Shown here: positions 44,397 to 56,790 of the stretch, one piece after another
Layout of the letters: each line of letters begins with the position of its first letter
How positions within the stretch are numbered: the stretch's first letter is position 1
Position numbers and translations under genes: made by a program
From: Vitellaria paradoxa
Lineage: Eukaryota > Streptophyta > Magnoliopsida > Ericales > Sapotaceae
Reading direction: 5' to 3'
Length of the DNA: 64,000 bases
NCBI GenBank assembly: GCA_019916065.1
Contig: CM034238.1
Location: 39,957,375-40,021,374 of the forward strand
Notes under the pieces: generated by a model
The model's input: only the letters and a program-made list of their open reading frames with translations
Databases searched by the model: none
Told to the model about the DNA's origin: nothing

Positions 44397-46255
44397 CTTA
44401 TATTAGAAAATTTTATATTGTAATATTTACTAAATAATTAGTTTTATTTTAATTTGTAGATTATTACCATATATATAAATTTTACATTTTGTCATATATA
44501 TTATCAATGTTAATAAGAGACTTTTAAATATGCTTCCAATAAGAGGTATGTATAATAATGATCTATGTATTAAAATAAAATTAATTACTTATTAAATATT
44601 AAGATATAGAATATTTTAATATAGAGAATTAATGAGAAATGAAAAATAATATAGAATAAAAATTTTCTCACTTCTTGCTCGGTTTGAAGAAAAATGAATG
44701 AAAAAAATTCATATAAGAAATTAAGCATATTTATTCAACCATTTTCTTCTCTCTCTCTCTTTTTCTTTATTTTTCCCTTTCTCTTTTCATTTTTTGAGCC
44801 TTTCTCCCCTTCCTCTCCTTTTTTTATTTTTTTCTTGTTCATATATTTTTCTTTTCTTGGAGTCATCGGAAATTCATGCGCGCGAAAAGTCAAGGCAACG
44901 GCAGGTGATCAAGTCATGACATATTGGACTTGTATGGGTGTATGGGTGCACAAAGTAATAATTTTTAATAATTTTTAAAAATTATTTGTTCAGTAACTTT
45001 TAAAATTTAGTAAAATTGAACTAAAGATATTTGCACATCTCTAATAACTTCTCCCGCTTCACAATTTTAATTTATTAAATGAAAAAGAATAATATGAATT
45101 TAAAAAGGTTAATGGATGTTTACAAATATTCTCAACTTAAAATTTTAACAATTTTTTGTGTAAGTTTTAATAATTTTTAATAATTTTAGTGACTTAGCTT
45201 TTTGCATAAAGTTATCAAGTTTGTATTAAATAATCAAAAGTTGCTGAAAACTATTAACTTTTATAAAAAGTTTTAATTAAAAACTTTTGATCGAAAACTA
45301 TAAAAAATTACTAAAAATTACTTTTCTAAACACACCCACAATGAATTTGCTATACAAATGAAAAATTATTCAAAACAATTACCATAGTGGATCTATTACT
45401 TTTGAAAAAAATCATTTACTAAAATTCTCTTTCATTGTGCAAATGTTATTATTACATTATTTTTGTTCAACTTTTTAGTTAAAATATATATAATTGCAAA
45501 GCATTTTTCTAATAAAATTGACTTAAGGTTGTGTTTGGGGGGATTGGATATCTAATCTATGGATCTCATTTATCCTATTTTTGATGAAAATGAATAACAT
45601 TTCACTTGGATTTCTAGTTTGCCATTCTTAAATTTGTTTCTCATATCCTCGATCAAACTTGACTTAAATATTTTTATTTTGATTTTTCCGTAGTCTTGTT
45701 TGTCGTCCACAATACCGAGCTTCGTTGACCCCAAAAACAAGGGACCACGCCGTTGTTGCTGACTATCAGCCGAACCTTCCAATTTGCAAAGACCAAGTAT
45801 GGGAAAATTATAACAAGTAAGAAAAATATGAACAAAATGAATTAATTTGAATTTTTTTGGACAACTGAAGATATCAACTATATAAAAATAATATATATAT
45901 ATATATATAATTACAAATAAGTACATGATAATATGACAAAAGGGTAAATTAAACACTGTTAGAGACTCAAAGATAATTCTCATCCCAACAAGAAACATAA
46001 AACAAGAGTTGCCCGGCACAAAACCAGTCTTTCAATTAATTTCTATGTTCGTACCTGGCTTATTCATATATCTACACTTGATTTATAAAATTTATATTGT
46101 CATTATTACTTTTTTTTTTTTTGACATGTCAAATTTACTTATATTTAAATTCAAACGTATTTAAATTATTAAGTCCAAGGATAAAAAAAATTACAATTAA
46201 CTATCACACCATTAATTTAATTATCTTAAAAATTATGTTAACACCATCGCATTGA
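44300..46255. other. Intergenic with microsatellite; possible orphan exon
   Basis: There is a (TA)n run at 44363-44393, a pyrimidine-rich stretch at 44740-44860, and at 45690-45800 a locally GC-richer patch that on the minus strand reads LGLCKLEGSADSQQQRRGP and onward in an open frame of 149 codons (45570-46019). Only the patch looks protein-like; I do not recognise it, and the frame around it is low complexity. It may be a decayed exon. Confidence 0.35.
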
Positions 46256-46258
46256 CTT

Positions 46259-46387
46259 AAGGGGTGTTTGTGATTATAAAAATTAGTATAAATTGGTAAA
46301 AGTTGTAGTCTCATAATTCGTATAGTAAGTAAGAAATTTAAATTTTATAGAGATTTATACAGTTTTGTGAAACTTCAAGCGAGCCTT
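46259..46387. mobile_element. Short MITE of the GGTGTTTG group
   Basis: AAGGGGTGTTTGTGATTA at the left and, reversed, AAGGCTCGCTTGAAGTTTC at the right form weak inverted ends. The interior TATAGAGATTTATACAG resembles the core of the 854-991 family. Confidence 0.5.
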
Positions 46388-46536
46388 AATGTTATAAAAC
46401 TAAAATAGTACAAATAACGCACTAGTAACCTAGATATATATATCTGGCATCAGATTCAGGATACAAAAGGTGTTCCTTCTATGTGGGGCAACAGATAAAG
46501 TTTGTCATTTATAAACTGTTTGGGCTCAATTAGACT

Positions 46537-46588
46537 TTTTTTTTTTTTTTATAAGTAAGGGAGGCCTAAGTTCAAACCCGGGTGGTGT
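46537..46588 (-). mobile_element. 5'-truncated SINE with 16-bp target duplication
   Basis: A 52-bp insert, read on the minus strand, carries a B-box-like GGGTTTGAACTTAGG and ends in an A tail of about 14. It is flanked by TGGGCTCAATTAGACT (46521-46536) and TGGGCTTAATTAGACT (46589-46604), a direct repeat with one mismatch, as expected of LINE-machinery retroposition. Confidence 0.8.
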
Positions 46589-46604
46589 TGGGCTTAATTA
46601 GACT

Positions 46605-47410
46605 TGCTCATTTTGAACATGAAGCGATCTTCATATACAAAATTTAGGCATGTTTAATAAATGATTGAGCTGAGCTTGAGCAAGACAAGCTTGACTTGAT
46701 TCATTTATAGTGCTGGTCATGACTCATAAGCTCTCCCTCCAATACAAAAATTAGTAAATAAATAAATAAATAATGTCAATATAGGCGATCATCTATCTTT
46801 GTGTGTGCACCGCGAGAGAGAGAGATATATCATGAGAGGACCACTTTTTGAGCACAAATTAACCCTCCCAAAGACGTGATGCCCCTAACGTTATTGTCTC
46901 AGATAGACGACAAGTAAAGATGTGAATTAATTTAAATCAAAATAAAACCTAATACAAGATTATATCACACCATTTAATTAATTAGAGTATCTACATTTGT
47001 CCTTAATTCCCATCTAAAATAATAGAAAACAGTCCAAGGGCTGCATCAAAACAATCACCACCTTGGCTAACTTGGCGAAACATCACAATAATAAAAAAAA
47101 AAAAAATTACAAACCCATAGCAGTGAGATAACAAATCACATAATAAAGTAATAACATTATATGTCTAGGTCAGGACTGACACTCTAAGTCAGACAAATAA
47201 AGATAGAATACTAGTCAAAAAGAGGGAAGTCTCTTGATCAAATCAACAATTATTAATTTAGCTCAAGGGGATTACTTCCGTCTCTCAATCGGTCATTTAG
47301 ACCAACACAATAAAAACTAGGCATATTTTAAGACTAGACTCAACCAACCAAGGCTCAAATTGTCTGTGTATTATTTCTTGGGAATCAAGTCACCATAATT
47401 TTTACATTTA
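46605..47410. other. Intergenic; nothing recognised
   Basis: Mixed AT-rich sequence with short (AAAT)n and (GA)n runs (46755-46770, 46813-46824). No coding frame or terminal repeats. Confidence 0.5.
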
Positions 47411-48679
47411 CACTACAACAAATCACACATCCGACGACCATTTTTCCTGACCAAATATAAATTTGATCGCTAAAGGAGACTTTTTCCAACTAAATATAAA
47501 TTTAGTCGCTAATAGTCACTTTTTCCTGACCAAGAAAATGTTAGTCGCCAAAAGAATAACTTTTCCTCACTTTTCCCGACTAAATATAAATTTGGTCGTT
47601 AAAGGGAACTTTTCCTGACCAATTGAACTTTTGTCGACCAATTGGTCGGCAAAATTGTAAAAAAATTTATTACAAAAAATATTAAAATAATTAAATAAAA
47701 AAATAAAAATTTTATCACTTTTGGCGACCAATTAGTCGCTAAAGGGGACTTTTCTTGATCAATTGGTCGGCAAAATTGTGAAAAATTATTACAAAAAATG
47801 TTAAAATAATTAAATCAAAATAATAAAAATTTTATCACCTTTAGCGACTAATTGGTCGCCAAAAGGGGAACTTTTCCCGACCAATTGATCGGTAAAAGTG
47901 TAAAAAAAATTATTACAAAAATGTTAAAATAATTAAATAAAAATAATAAAATTTTTATAACTTTTGGCGACCAATTGGTCACTAAAGGTGAACTTTTCCC
48001 AACCAATTGGATGGCAAAAGTAATATATTTTGTTTATATATATAAATATATAAAATATATATACAAATAAAAGGTTGGCCAAACACACCAGCTTCCAAAG
48101 AGATGACATGAGTTCGAATCTCACCAATAACAACAACAACAAAAATTTCAAAAATATGGATCGAGCCGACACGTGGCCTAATAATAGGCTAACATGTGGC
48201 TCAATCATAGATTCATAATCGACACGTGGCACAACATAAGGTGCCATGTGGCATGATGACATGTCAGCAAATAATGTCACGTGGCACCACATTAAAATTT
48301 TTTTTAAAATTAATTTAAATTTTCAATTCTATACTTTTTGCCGACCAATTGGTCGGGGAAAGTGTACAATTGCCGACCAATTGGTAATGAAAGTGTACAA
48401 TTAGTGACCAATTGGTCGGGAAAAGCAGAGAATTGCTGACCATTTGGTCGGGAAAAGATTTTGCATTTCTTCCATTAAATATTTATTTTCTGACCAATTA
48501 GTCAGGAAATGTTTTACATTTGCAGACCAAATGATTTTTTGGTCGGGAAAAGTTTCCCCAACAAGCCTTCGCCGACCAAATTCTAACCAAATAAGTTTGG
48601 TCGGGAAAAGTTTTGTCGACTACATTGTACCCTTCAGCGACCAATTTTTTGGTCGGCGATTGTGTGATTTCTTGTAGTG
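47411..48679. mobile_element. Non-autonomous CACTA (En/Spm) element
   Basis: The left end is CACTACAACAAATCACACA and the right end, reversed, is CACTACAAGAAATCACACA, the signature of plant CACTA elements. Length is 1269 bp and there is no transposase. The flanks (TTTA before, ATTA after) fit a 3-bp duplication only approximately. The element is packed with GACCAATTGGTC-type palindromes: a left array of about 121-bp units (starts near 47636, 47757, 47879 and 48000) and right-arm copies near 48342, 48372, 48404, 48436 and 48490. In this superfamily subterminal repeats bind the transposase. A SINE-like piece (AGTTCGAATCTCACC at 48110-48124) lies between the arrays. Confidence 0.92.
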
Positions 48680-48889
48680 ATTATATCCAAAACCAATAGA
48701 GGTATCACACCTCAAATTCTATAGAACTCGAGGGCGAGTAGTATAAAATAAATGGTTCTAATAAATATAATATTTCTAGGTCAATTCATTATATACACAA
48801 CCAAGAATTAAGTACAAAGGTTTATCTTAATAATTATTATAACAATATTAATCATCCAAGAGCAATTACTGACACGTCCTAATCTATAA

Positions 48890-50439
48890 TACATGACCGC
48901 CTCATAAATGTACAGTTGAATAAACTCCCAAGTATAAGGACTTGCAGTGTAGTTTTACCTAGTGAGTCTAGGATCGTATCCATAGAGAACTTTCAGATTG
49001 AACACTAGGGTTTTTTATGTTCTTTTATCTACAGGAAAAGAAAATTGGTTTTAGGTTTTGAAATAACTAACTAATAACCAAATAAAATAAATTACAAAAA
49101 TTAAACTAAATTAAAATTCAAGAACTTAAATTAATTCTATTCTAATTAATAGAAAAGCAAGATTAAAAATTAAATTAAACTAAAACAATGAAAATAATAA
49201 AATTACGCATTCAAGATAATTAAAGATCTTGATCCAACCTCCAAATTTGGGTGGATTCCTTATTCTTTAATCGGATGTATTTTCTTATCTCAGTTTATAG
49301 TTCATGTATAGGAAAAGTAAACCAGAAGATGCCATTGCTAAAATAATTATTCCAAACCATAGTTTTAGAGTCACGTTTAGGATAAGAAAACTGGAAAGAT
49401 ATTTAATAAATTCGTCTTTGATCCAGATCTCTTTTCGTTTATTTCATAAATATGAAGAAAGTTTTAATCAAGTAACGTCATCAAGGATTTCAATGAAATA
49501 TGATCGAGGTTACAAGTTTTCAAAATCTTTTGAAAAGAAAGAAGAAGAAGAAGATTCAAAAAAAAGAACCCTAGCATATAAGTTCTTCGTTGCATATGAG
49601 TATTCAGTCATATCCAATCATCAAATAAGGATCCACCCATCATTGATGGGTTGAATCAAGAATAAAAATTTAGCCTAACATAGAGATATAATAAAACAGT
49701 AAATAAAAAGAGAGCATGAAAAGAAAACAAACTCCATTGATAAGGCGTTGAATAAAACTATGATACATTGATGCATTCACCAACTTGAATCCATAAAATG
49801 AGGCCAAAAAAATCACTCTAAACTAACCTATATTAATGAAAAACTAAATCTAAAAAAAATACAAAGAAAAACCTCTGCTTGCCATTGCAAAATATGTGCT
49901 TATAAGCATGAAACGAAATCCTGAACCTAGTTTTTATCGGGTATTAATAGCTCCTGCAATCTGGACAACCTAATATGGTGTCTGGATAGTAGATTCAATC
50001 TTTAGCTCTAACACAAAAGTTGTATCTCTTCGAGTCTTCTTTCCAACCCAAAAAGAATTGAATCAATCAAAGTTATGAGTGAAAAGTTATAGCCAAAATA
50101 CTAACAGGGTGTCATGCTGAATCATCCAAAAATTTTAAATTTTGCAACTTTTCAAGCTAATGTCCTGATAGATGGAGTCCTCTTTTGGAACTAGGCTTTT
50201 AATGAAAATTGTAGCTAAGAATGTTTACTTGATTTTGAGTTTTTGAATCACCTCAATTGGACTCCGAAAACTCAAAATATGCCCTAATCCTGTAGTAATT
50301 AGGATTTGTCAAGCTTTCCAGCCTTAACTTTTAAGCAATCTTTTAAGACCCAAACGAGCTTGAATTTTGTCCCATAATAACTTTTTGAAAAGTTTGAGAT
50401 GTCCACTACAATTTTACTGAAGACTACTTTTAATTTCTG
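48890..50439. repeat. Older dispersed repeat, split by the gypsy element (continues at 57640)
   Basis: CTCCCAAGTATAAGGACTTG and GAGTCTAGGATCGTATCC (48927-48980) are words of a common plant repeat class with 'TCGTATCCACAGGG'-type boundaries. A related type starts near 58419. The sequence around the gypsy insertion reads through when the element is removed (ACTTTTAATTTCTG then AAATTCCTTCCACG). The open frame 49304-49654 shows no domain. Confidence 0.5.
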
Positions 50440-52367
50440 TGTAGTGACCCGAATTTGATTTAATTTAATTTAATTTTTTTATTCATTAAATTTAATTTGT
50501 TATTTAAAGTTAATGATTTAAAATTTTTATTATTTAATTTTGAGTTGTATTTAAAAAGGTTAAATCTTAGTTACCTTTTAAAAAAATTTAGGGAAAATAT
50601 AAATTTTTCTTAAACCCTTGGGGTGACAGGTAATTAATTAAATTATCAGGGTAAAAATTTTGCTACTATATATATACAATGTTGTATTTATTGTGTAAAA
50701 AAATCCTAGAGAGATAAAGAGAGAGAAAGAGATAAAAGAAACGACACTGAAGGCTGAAGTATTTGCAAATTATTGAGGTAAGGAAAAAAAGAACAATTTA
50801 TTGTTAAAGTTATATTGCATACACACCTGTATACTTGCCAATTAGCCCTTAGAAAATTTTATTGCGAGTTAAATATGTTTGTGTAATGCATATATATATT
50901 CTTGCCAACTGGATTCATGTATGATTGAATTAGACCGTAATTAATTGCTCATGACATATCAATATATTTTATATATATTACCACGTGCACTGTTGATTTG
51001 GAAGTAAATTTCTTTTACTTAAGGGTCTTGCATGTAGCAAACTGGATGAAATATATGTATATATGATTATACCTTAATTAATGCTCCCAGATGCATTTGA
51101 TGTAAATGGCAGTGATGAAATTTTTTTTCTTTTTTTATTTTTATTAAATCTTTGACTTGATTGCTTCTGACTTGATTGCTTCCAACTTGATTATTTGAAT
51201 TGATTCAAACTGCAGTTTTAATTATTATATATATCAGTGTCATATTAGTAACATTTTCAAATTGAGTTGATTATATAAACATGTAATTGGATGTGAATTG
51301 CTTTGTAATCAAATTTTGGTGGTTTGAATGTTACATTAAATTGCTTGGTTTGTACGTGTGAGATGATTAACAGTGTGCTCGTGTGAGTATACTATTTATT
51401 TATAATTTTTTTGGCAAAGCTTTGGAATAAAAGAATAAATTATTTAATTTTGATATAAAATAAAATTTGATGTGTTTGGTTTGGGTTGAGGGATACTTAA
51501 AATGTTAGGTATACGTACCTAAGGTTGAAAGTTCTAAAACCTGTGCGAGGGTGGTAATCGAGTCCAATACATTAGTAACCTACAAACGAGCAGATGCCTA
51601 AGGGCAGCATGTTATATTCTTAAGGTTTCGGCCTAGGAAGTAGATACTGAAGGATGGTGTATATTGGTTGCGTACTGTTTCTATAGGACAACCAAACAGA
51701 CACCAAAAAATGGTGTATATTGGTTGAATCCTCTTTCTACCGGACAACCAAGCAACAGTACCTTAAAACTAAATTATTTTATTTTGATGTGTTATGTGAC
51801 ATTAATACATGATTAAATTGTAAGGAAAAGGAATTAATAAATAAATTTAATTACTTATTTGAGATTGTTATTTGTGCTAAGATGTTTCACTTAGTAGTAT
51901 GTTACGACATTATTGTATTTATATTATTATTAAGGTTCCGAGCACATGTGGTATTAGTGCTCATCCCTTTGTAACTTGTGATGTAGGTAATGAATTCAAG
52001 TCACGTGTTGGACTTGTTCAACATGAAAATTAGAATTTTATTTAATTACGTTAGATTTAAAAAAAAAAATTATTTTAGTGAATTGTAATAAACCTCTATT
52101 TATGAGCTGAGTATTAGTTATTTTATTTAGTTTTGGGAGTCCATTTGGGCTTAGTTTTGGAGATTTATAGTTTTGTTTTGGAGTTTTGTTGCCTAGTTGG
52201 TTTGACTGAGGCACTATTTGAATTTAAAGTTTAAATTTATGTATTTTTATATTCATTACTCCATAGCGTGTGTTTATGCCTCTGATTTGTAATGGAAAAA
52301 ATTATTAAATGGTGAATTATGTGCTCCTTTACTCAAGTGCCTGGGTCATGGAATCCAGGACGTGACA
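50440..52367 (+). repeat. 5' LTR of the gypsy element
   Basis: It starts TGTAGTGACCCG and ends AGGACGTGACA (about 1.93 kb). It contains two adjacent copies of GGTGTATATTGGTTG..GGACAACCAA(G/A)C (51655-51750), also doubled in the solo LTR at 18869-21084. It keeps about 230 bases (51880-52110) that the 3' LTR has lost. Confidence 0.9.
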
Positions 52368-52370
52368 ACT

Positions 52371-52381
52371 TGGTATTAGAG
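52371..52381 (+). other. Primer-binding site, initiator methionine tRNA type
   Basis: TGGTATTAGAG lies 3 bases after the 5' LTR and matches the TGGTATCAGAG complement of plant initiator Met tRNA with one change. This confirms the end of the LTR. Confidence 0.85.
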
Positions 52382-52545
52382 TTTAGGTTTAGAATATCTA
52401 GGGACAGTGGTTCATTTTCTTTTAGGTGCTATGTGATTAAATGATGTTAAGTTTATTTATGACATGTGATTTTGATTTTCTGTTTGACTTAGATTGTTAA
52501 GAAAGCATTAACCTTGGTATATTTTTTTATGATTATTTTTAGGGA

Positions 52546-53900
52546 ATGCCGCCACGTGTTGCTCCAGGTGCTAGAGGTAAAGGTAAAGACAATTACAGAG
52601 GCAAGGGCCGAGGCTGAGGCCGACGGATTTAGGCTGGACAAGGCCATAAAGCTCCAAGTGATGATGTTCTTGCTGTCACGGGAGTGTCATAGGAATAGGG
52701 GTCTCACACTATAGTTGGAGTAGAGGTCCTATTAGGGGCGTCTCACATGGCAGGGTGCAATTTGAAGTACTAAGTGTGCCACAACTAGGAATGGTAGACT
52801 CACAAATGTGAATGCAACAAATGGCTATAATGTTTGTTGGAGGAATGCAAGCAAGTTAGCCTCTAGTTCCATATAAGATGCTTAGGAGAATGAAGCCCTC
52901 TACTTATTCTGGTACGACGGATAATAAAGAGGTTGAGAAATTTTTGCACGACAATGAGAAGATATTCAAAGTAATGTAGTTAAATGAAGATAAGACCGGA
53001 GTCCTGCTTATTACATTTTAGTTAGAAGGAACTACAGCGGATTGGTGGAGTACTGTGAAAGAGTCTTGTGGGGCATCTATGCTTATTTGGGATGCTTTCA
53101 AAGAGTATTTCAGAGAATACTTCTTTCCACAGTCTCTGAGAAATGCCAAGCTTGATTAGTTCCTGAACTTAACTCGAGGGCCAATGTCTATGCTAGATTA
53201 TGGATGTAAGTTTACATCGTTGGCCAAATATGCTAAAAAGTTGGTGTTCACTGAACGTATCAAGTGTAGACGATTTTAGAAGAGACTGATGCCTATTGTC
53301 AGGGATTGGATAGTGTCATTGGGGCTCAATAAATATGAGGTTTTGGTTGATCAGGCAATGGCAATAAAGAAAAAATTGACAGATACGAGGGCACAAAATA
53401 AAGCTGGACCGGATAAGGTCCCACAACAAGAGAACAAACCTATGAAAAGACAAAGAAAATTTATATGGGGGCACACACTCAGCAATTTCAGTAAGGGAGT
53501 ATAGCGCCAAGTCAATCAGCAACAATAAGGGTTCCTGCATAGTGTTCTTTTATTTGTCATAACTACAGACAACCTGGACATCGCCAATTTAATTGCTCTT
53601 CAAAGGAGGGCTAGTTGGATCTAAAAATAGAGTTGAGATAAAGACTTGTTATACTTGTGACCAATCGAACCATGTGCAAAGGCATTGCCTATAAAAATAA
53701 GGTAATGGTAATGTTATAAGACCTCTATAGCTGGCTCAGTCAATACATAATAACAAGTCAGCAGTGTCACAATCAATGTAAACCTAATTTTAGAGAGATA
53801 CTCAGAGTGGGGCACAACAATACCAGGTGCAGTTCAATAGTATCAGGGAGCTCAGGGTGGATCCTAGCAAGGCCAAAAGGGGGTAGGCCACCAACAGCGC
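52546..53900 (+). pseudogene. Gag remnant of the gypsy element
   Basis: The frame opens MPPRVAPGARGKGK then meets a stop. Further on TTADWWSTVKESCG, WDAFKEYFREYFFPQSLR and LNLTRGPMSMLDY show the retrotransposon Gag fold. Two CCHC knuckles remain, CHNYRQPGHRQFNC (about 53556-53597) and CYTCDQSNHVQRHC (about 53650-53691), broken by stops between segments. It would form the capsid and bind RNA in an intact element; it cannot be made here as one protein. Confidence 0.85.
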
Positions 53901-53989
53901 CAACTCACAAGTGAGTTTTTACTGTGAACTAGAATGATGGATGAGCAAAACCTATAGTAGCTAAAGGTACCTTTCTCATTTATGCTACT

Positions 53990-54350
53990 AAATCCATAAT
54001 TCTTGTAGACAAATGAGCATTTCACTCATTTATTGCCGCACCATTTATGTCAGCATTGAAATTATCCATGGATGAGTTGATTCCACCATTATAAGTTGAA
54101 ACACCAATAGGGGTCATTCTGTGTTGAATCGAGTCTATAAGGGTTGTGAGACCACTATCAGGGATGAGGCTTTGAGACGTGAGCACTTGTCAATCTTTGA
54201 TTTAATTATGCTAGACATAGGAATCTTCGATCTAATACTTGGCATGAATTGGTTATCAATCTATCAGGCAATGACAGATTATTCTAAGGGTCGAGTGACT
54301 CTATTTACTCTTAAGAGAGATCGGATACAATTTTTTGGTGATCGCTGTAG
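53990..54350 (+). pseudogene. Aspartic protease remnant of the gypsy element
   Basis: FHSFIAA (about 54018-54040) is the segment after the catalytic Asp; the D-S/T-G itself is destroyed by an upstream TGA (LVDK then stop). The C-terminal part FDLILGMNWLSIYQA and YSKGRVTLF (54121-54357 frame) is recognisable. Confidence 0.75.
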
Positions 54351-54589
54351 TCCTTAACTCTTGCCTTCTCTTGATGGGCAAGGACGAGTGGACTTATGTA
54401 GCCTATTTGCTTATATGGCTTTGGAGGATGACGTTGGTGACAAAGTTGAGTTACCACAGGTCGTTTGTGAATTTTTAGAAGTATTTTCGAATGATGTGTC
54501 TAGGTTACTGCTTGAGTGTGAGATTGAATTTGGGATTGATTTGGTTCCTGGCATAGAACCTATTTCAAAGCCCCCTATAGATTGACACT

Positions 54590-55330
54590 TGTAGAGTTAG
54601 TAGAGTTAAAGTCACAGATAGATGAGTTGAGCTCTAAGGATTTATTTATCCTAGCACTTTGCCTTGGGGGCACCAGCATTGTTTGTAGCCAAAAAAAGAT
54701 AGAACTCTCAACATGTATAAAGATTATTAAAGGTTGAACCAAGTTACGATCAAGAATTGGTATCCCTTACCAAGAATTAATGATCTATTCGATCAGCTAA
54801 AGGGTTTAGTTATTTTCTCAAAGATTCATTTGAGATCTAGTTACCACCAATTAAGGGTGAAGCAAGAAGACATTCCCAAGACAGCATTTAGGAATCGATG
54901 TGGCCACTACGAGTTCTTGGTGATACCGTTTGGACTTACCAATGCTCCTATAGTGGTCATGGATTTGATAAACCAGGTGTTCAGTTGATATTTGGACAAG
55001 TTTGTAGTCGTGTTTATTGATAACATTCTGGTGTATTCCCAATCAGATGAGGAGCATCCAATCAGATGAAGAGCATAAGGAGTATTTGAGAGTTGCACTT
55101 CAAACCTTGATGGACCACCAGCTCTATGTTAAATTGAGCAAGTATGAGTTCTAACTCAATGAGATGAAATTTCTCGGGCATGTTGTTTTTGGGGAATGAG
55201 TTACGGTTGATCTATCTAAGATTGAGGCTATCATGGATTAGCCGAGACCGAGAATAGTTTTTGAGATTAGGAGTTTTTTAGGTTTGACAGGATATTACAG
55301 ATGATTTATCTATGACCTATTGTGGTTAGC
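54590..55330 (+). pseudogene. Reverse transcriptase remnant of the gypsy element
   Basis: [30 protein letters not shown] (usual Asp replaced by His), [23 protein letters not shown] and, after a stop, LDKFVVVFIDNILVYS are consecutive RT motifs. The catalytic YxDD is FIDN, so polymerase function is lost. A short local duplication of AATCAGATGA(A/G)GAGCAT lies at 55037-55076. Confidence 0.9.
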
Positions 55331-55379
55331 CAGGCCGATGACTAGGATAACTTGGAAAAAGGTCAAGTTTGTTTGGGAT

Positions 55380-55800
55380 GAGAAGTGTGAGTAGTCTTTT
55401 CAAGAATTAAAAAAGAGGTTAACTACTACACCAGTGCTTGTGATTCCGAAGAGGGGATTGGGTTATTTAGTTTATTGTAATACATCTAGGGAAGGTTTAG
55501 GTTGTGTACTAATGCAGGGTGATAGAGTAGTGGCTTATGGGTCTAGACAACTAAAGACTCACGAGCATAATTACCCAGTACATGATTTGGTATTAGCAAT
55601 AGTTATCTATACTTTGAAAAGATAGAGACACTATTTGTATAATGAGAAATTTGAGGTATTTTCCGATCACAAGAGCCTGGAATATCTTTTCACTCAGAAT
55701 GACTTAAATCTGACGCAGAGAAGATAGATGGATACATAGATGATTACGATTTTGAGCTCCAGTATCACTCTAGTAAGGCAAATGTGGTTGCTAAGACACT
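55380..55800 (+). pseudogene. RNase H remnant of the gypsy element
   Basis: LVIPKRGLGYLVYCNTSREG, LGCVLMQGDRVVAYGSRQLK, THEHNYPVHDLVLAIV and, after a stop, [16 protein letters not shown] follow the order of the gypsy RNase H. The first catalytic Asp (usually YCDAS) is Asn in YCNTS; the Asp of SDH is kept. No integrase zinc finger or core follows. Confidence 0.88.
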
Positions 55801-55957
55801 TAGTTGAAAGACTCGTGATACTTTAGTTGGTCTTATCGTATAAAAGTGGGAGATGGTGAGAAGCCTTGGTGAGTTTGACCTGGAGTTTCAGGAAGATAAG
55901 AGTCATGTTATTCTATGTGTCTTAAATACTTAGCCAATTCTATTGAGCCGTGTGATT

Positions 55958-55971
55958 GAGGCGAAGGGGAC
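55958..55971 (+). other. Polypurine tract before the 3' LTR
   Basis: GAGGCGAAGGGGAC directly precedes the TGATGATGACCC start of the 3' LTR, the expected plus-strand priming site. Confidence 0.7.
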
Positions 55972-56759
55972 TGATGATGACCCGAATTTGATTTGATTTA
56001 ATTTAATTTTATTTTATTTTATTTAATAAATTTAATTCATTATTTAAATTTTTTTGTTATTTAATTTTGAGTTGTATTTAAAAAGTTTAAATTTTGGTAA
56101 CCTTTCAAAAAAAAATTAGAGAAATATAATTTTTTCTTAAACCCTTGGGGTGATAGGTAGGTAAAAATTTTGCTACTAGATATATATAATGATGTATTTA
56201 TTGTGTAAAGAAACACTGAAGAGATAAAGAGAGTGGGAGAAAACAAACGGCGTTGAAGGTTGAAGTATTTGCAGATTATTGAGGTAAAGGAAAAAGGAAC
56301 CATTTATTGTTAAAATTATATTGCATACACACCTGTATACTTGCCGATTAGCCCTTGGAATATTTTGTTGCGAGTTAAATATGTTTGTGTAATGCATATA
56401 TATATTCTTACCAGTTAGATTTGTGATTGAGTCAGACCATAATTAGTTGCTCATGGCATATCAATATATTTTATATATATTACCGCGTTCACAATTCATT
56501 TGGAAGTAAATTTCTTTTACTTAAGGGTCTTGCGTATAGCAAACTTGATGAAATATTTATATGTGTGTATATATGATTATACCTTAATTAATGTTCCTAG
56601 ATGCTTTTGATGTAAACAATAGTGATGAATTTTCCCCCTTTTATTTTTATTAAATCTTTTTCTTGATTGCCCCCAACGTGATTGTTTGAATTGATTCAAA
56701 TAGAGTTTTAATTATTTTATATATTAGTGTCATATCAGTAGCATTTTCAAATTGTATTG

Positions 56760-56790
<31 letters not shown>

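Noticed and set aside
47630..48500. CRISPR-like regularly spaced palindromic repeats
   Set aside because: The repeats are CACTA subterminal motifs between CACTAC ends, with AT-rich repeated spacers rather than unique ones, in plant DNA.
49304..49654. 116-codon frame
   Set aside because: It lies in a dispersed repeat, is rich in Lys/Ile/Ser and matches no domain I know.
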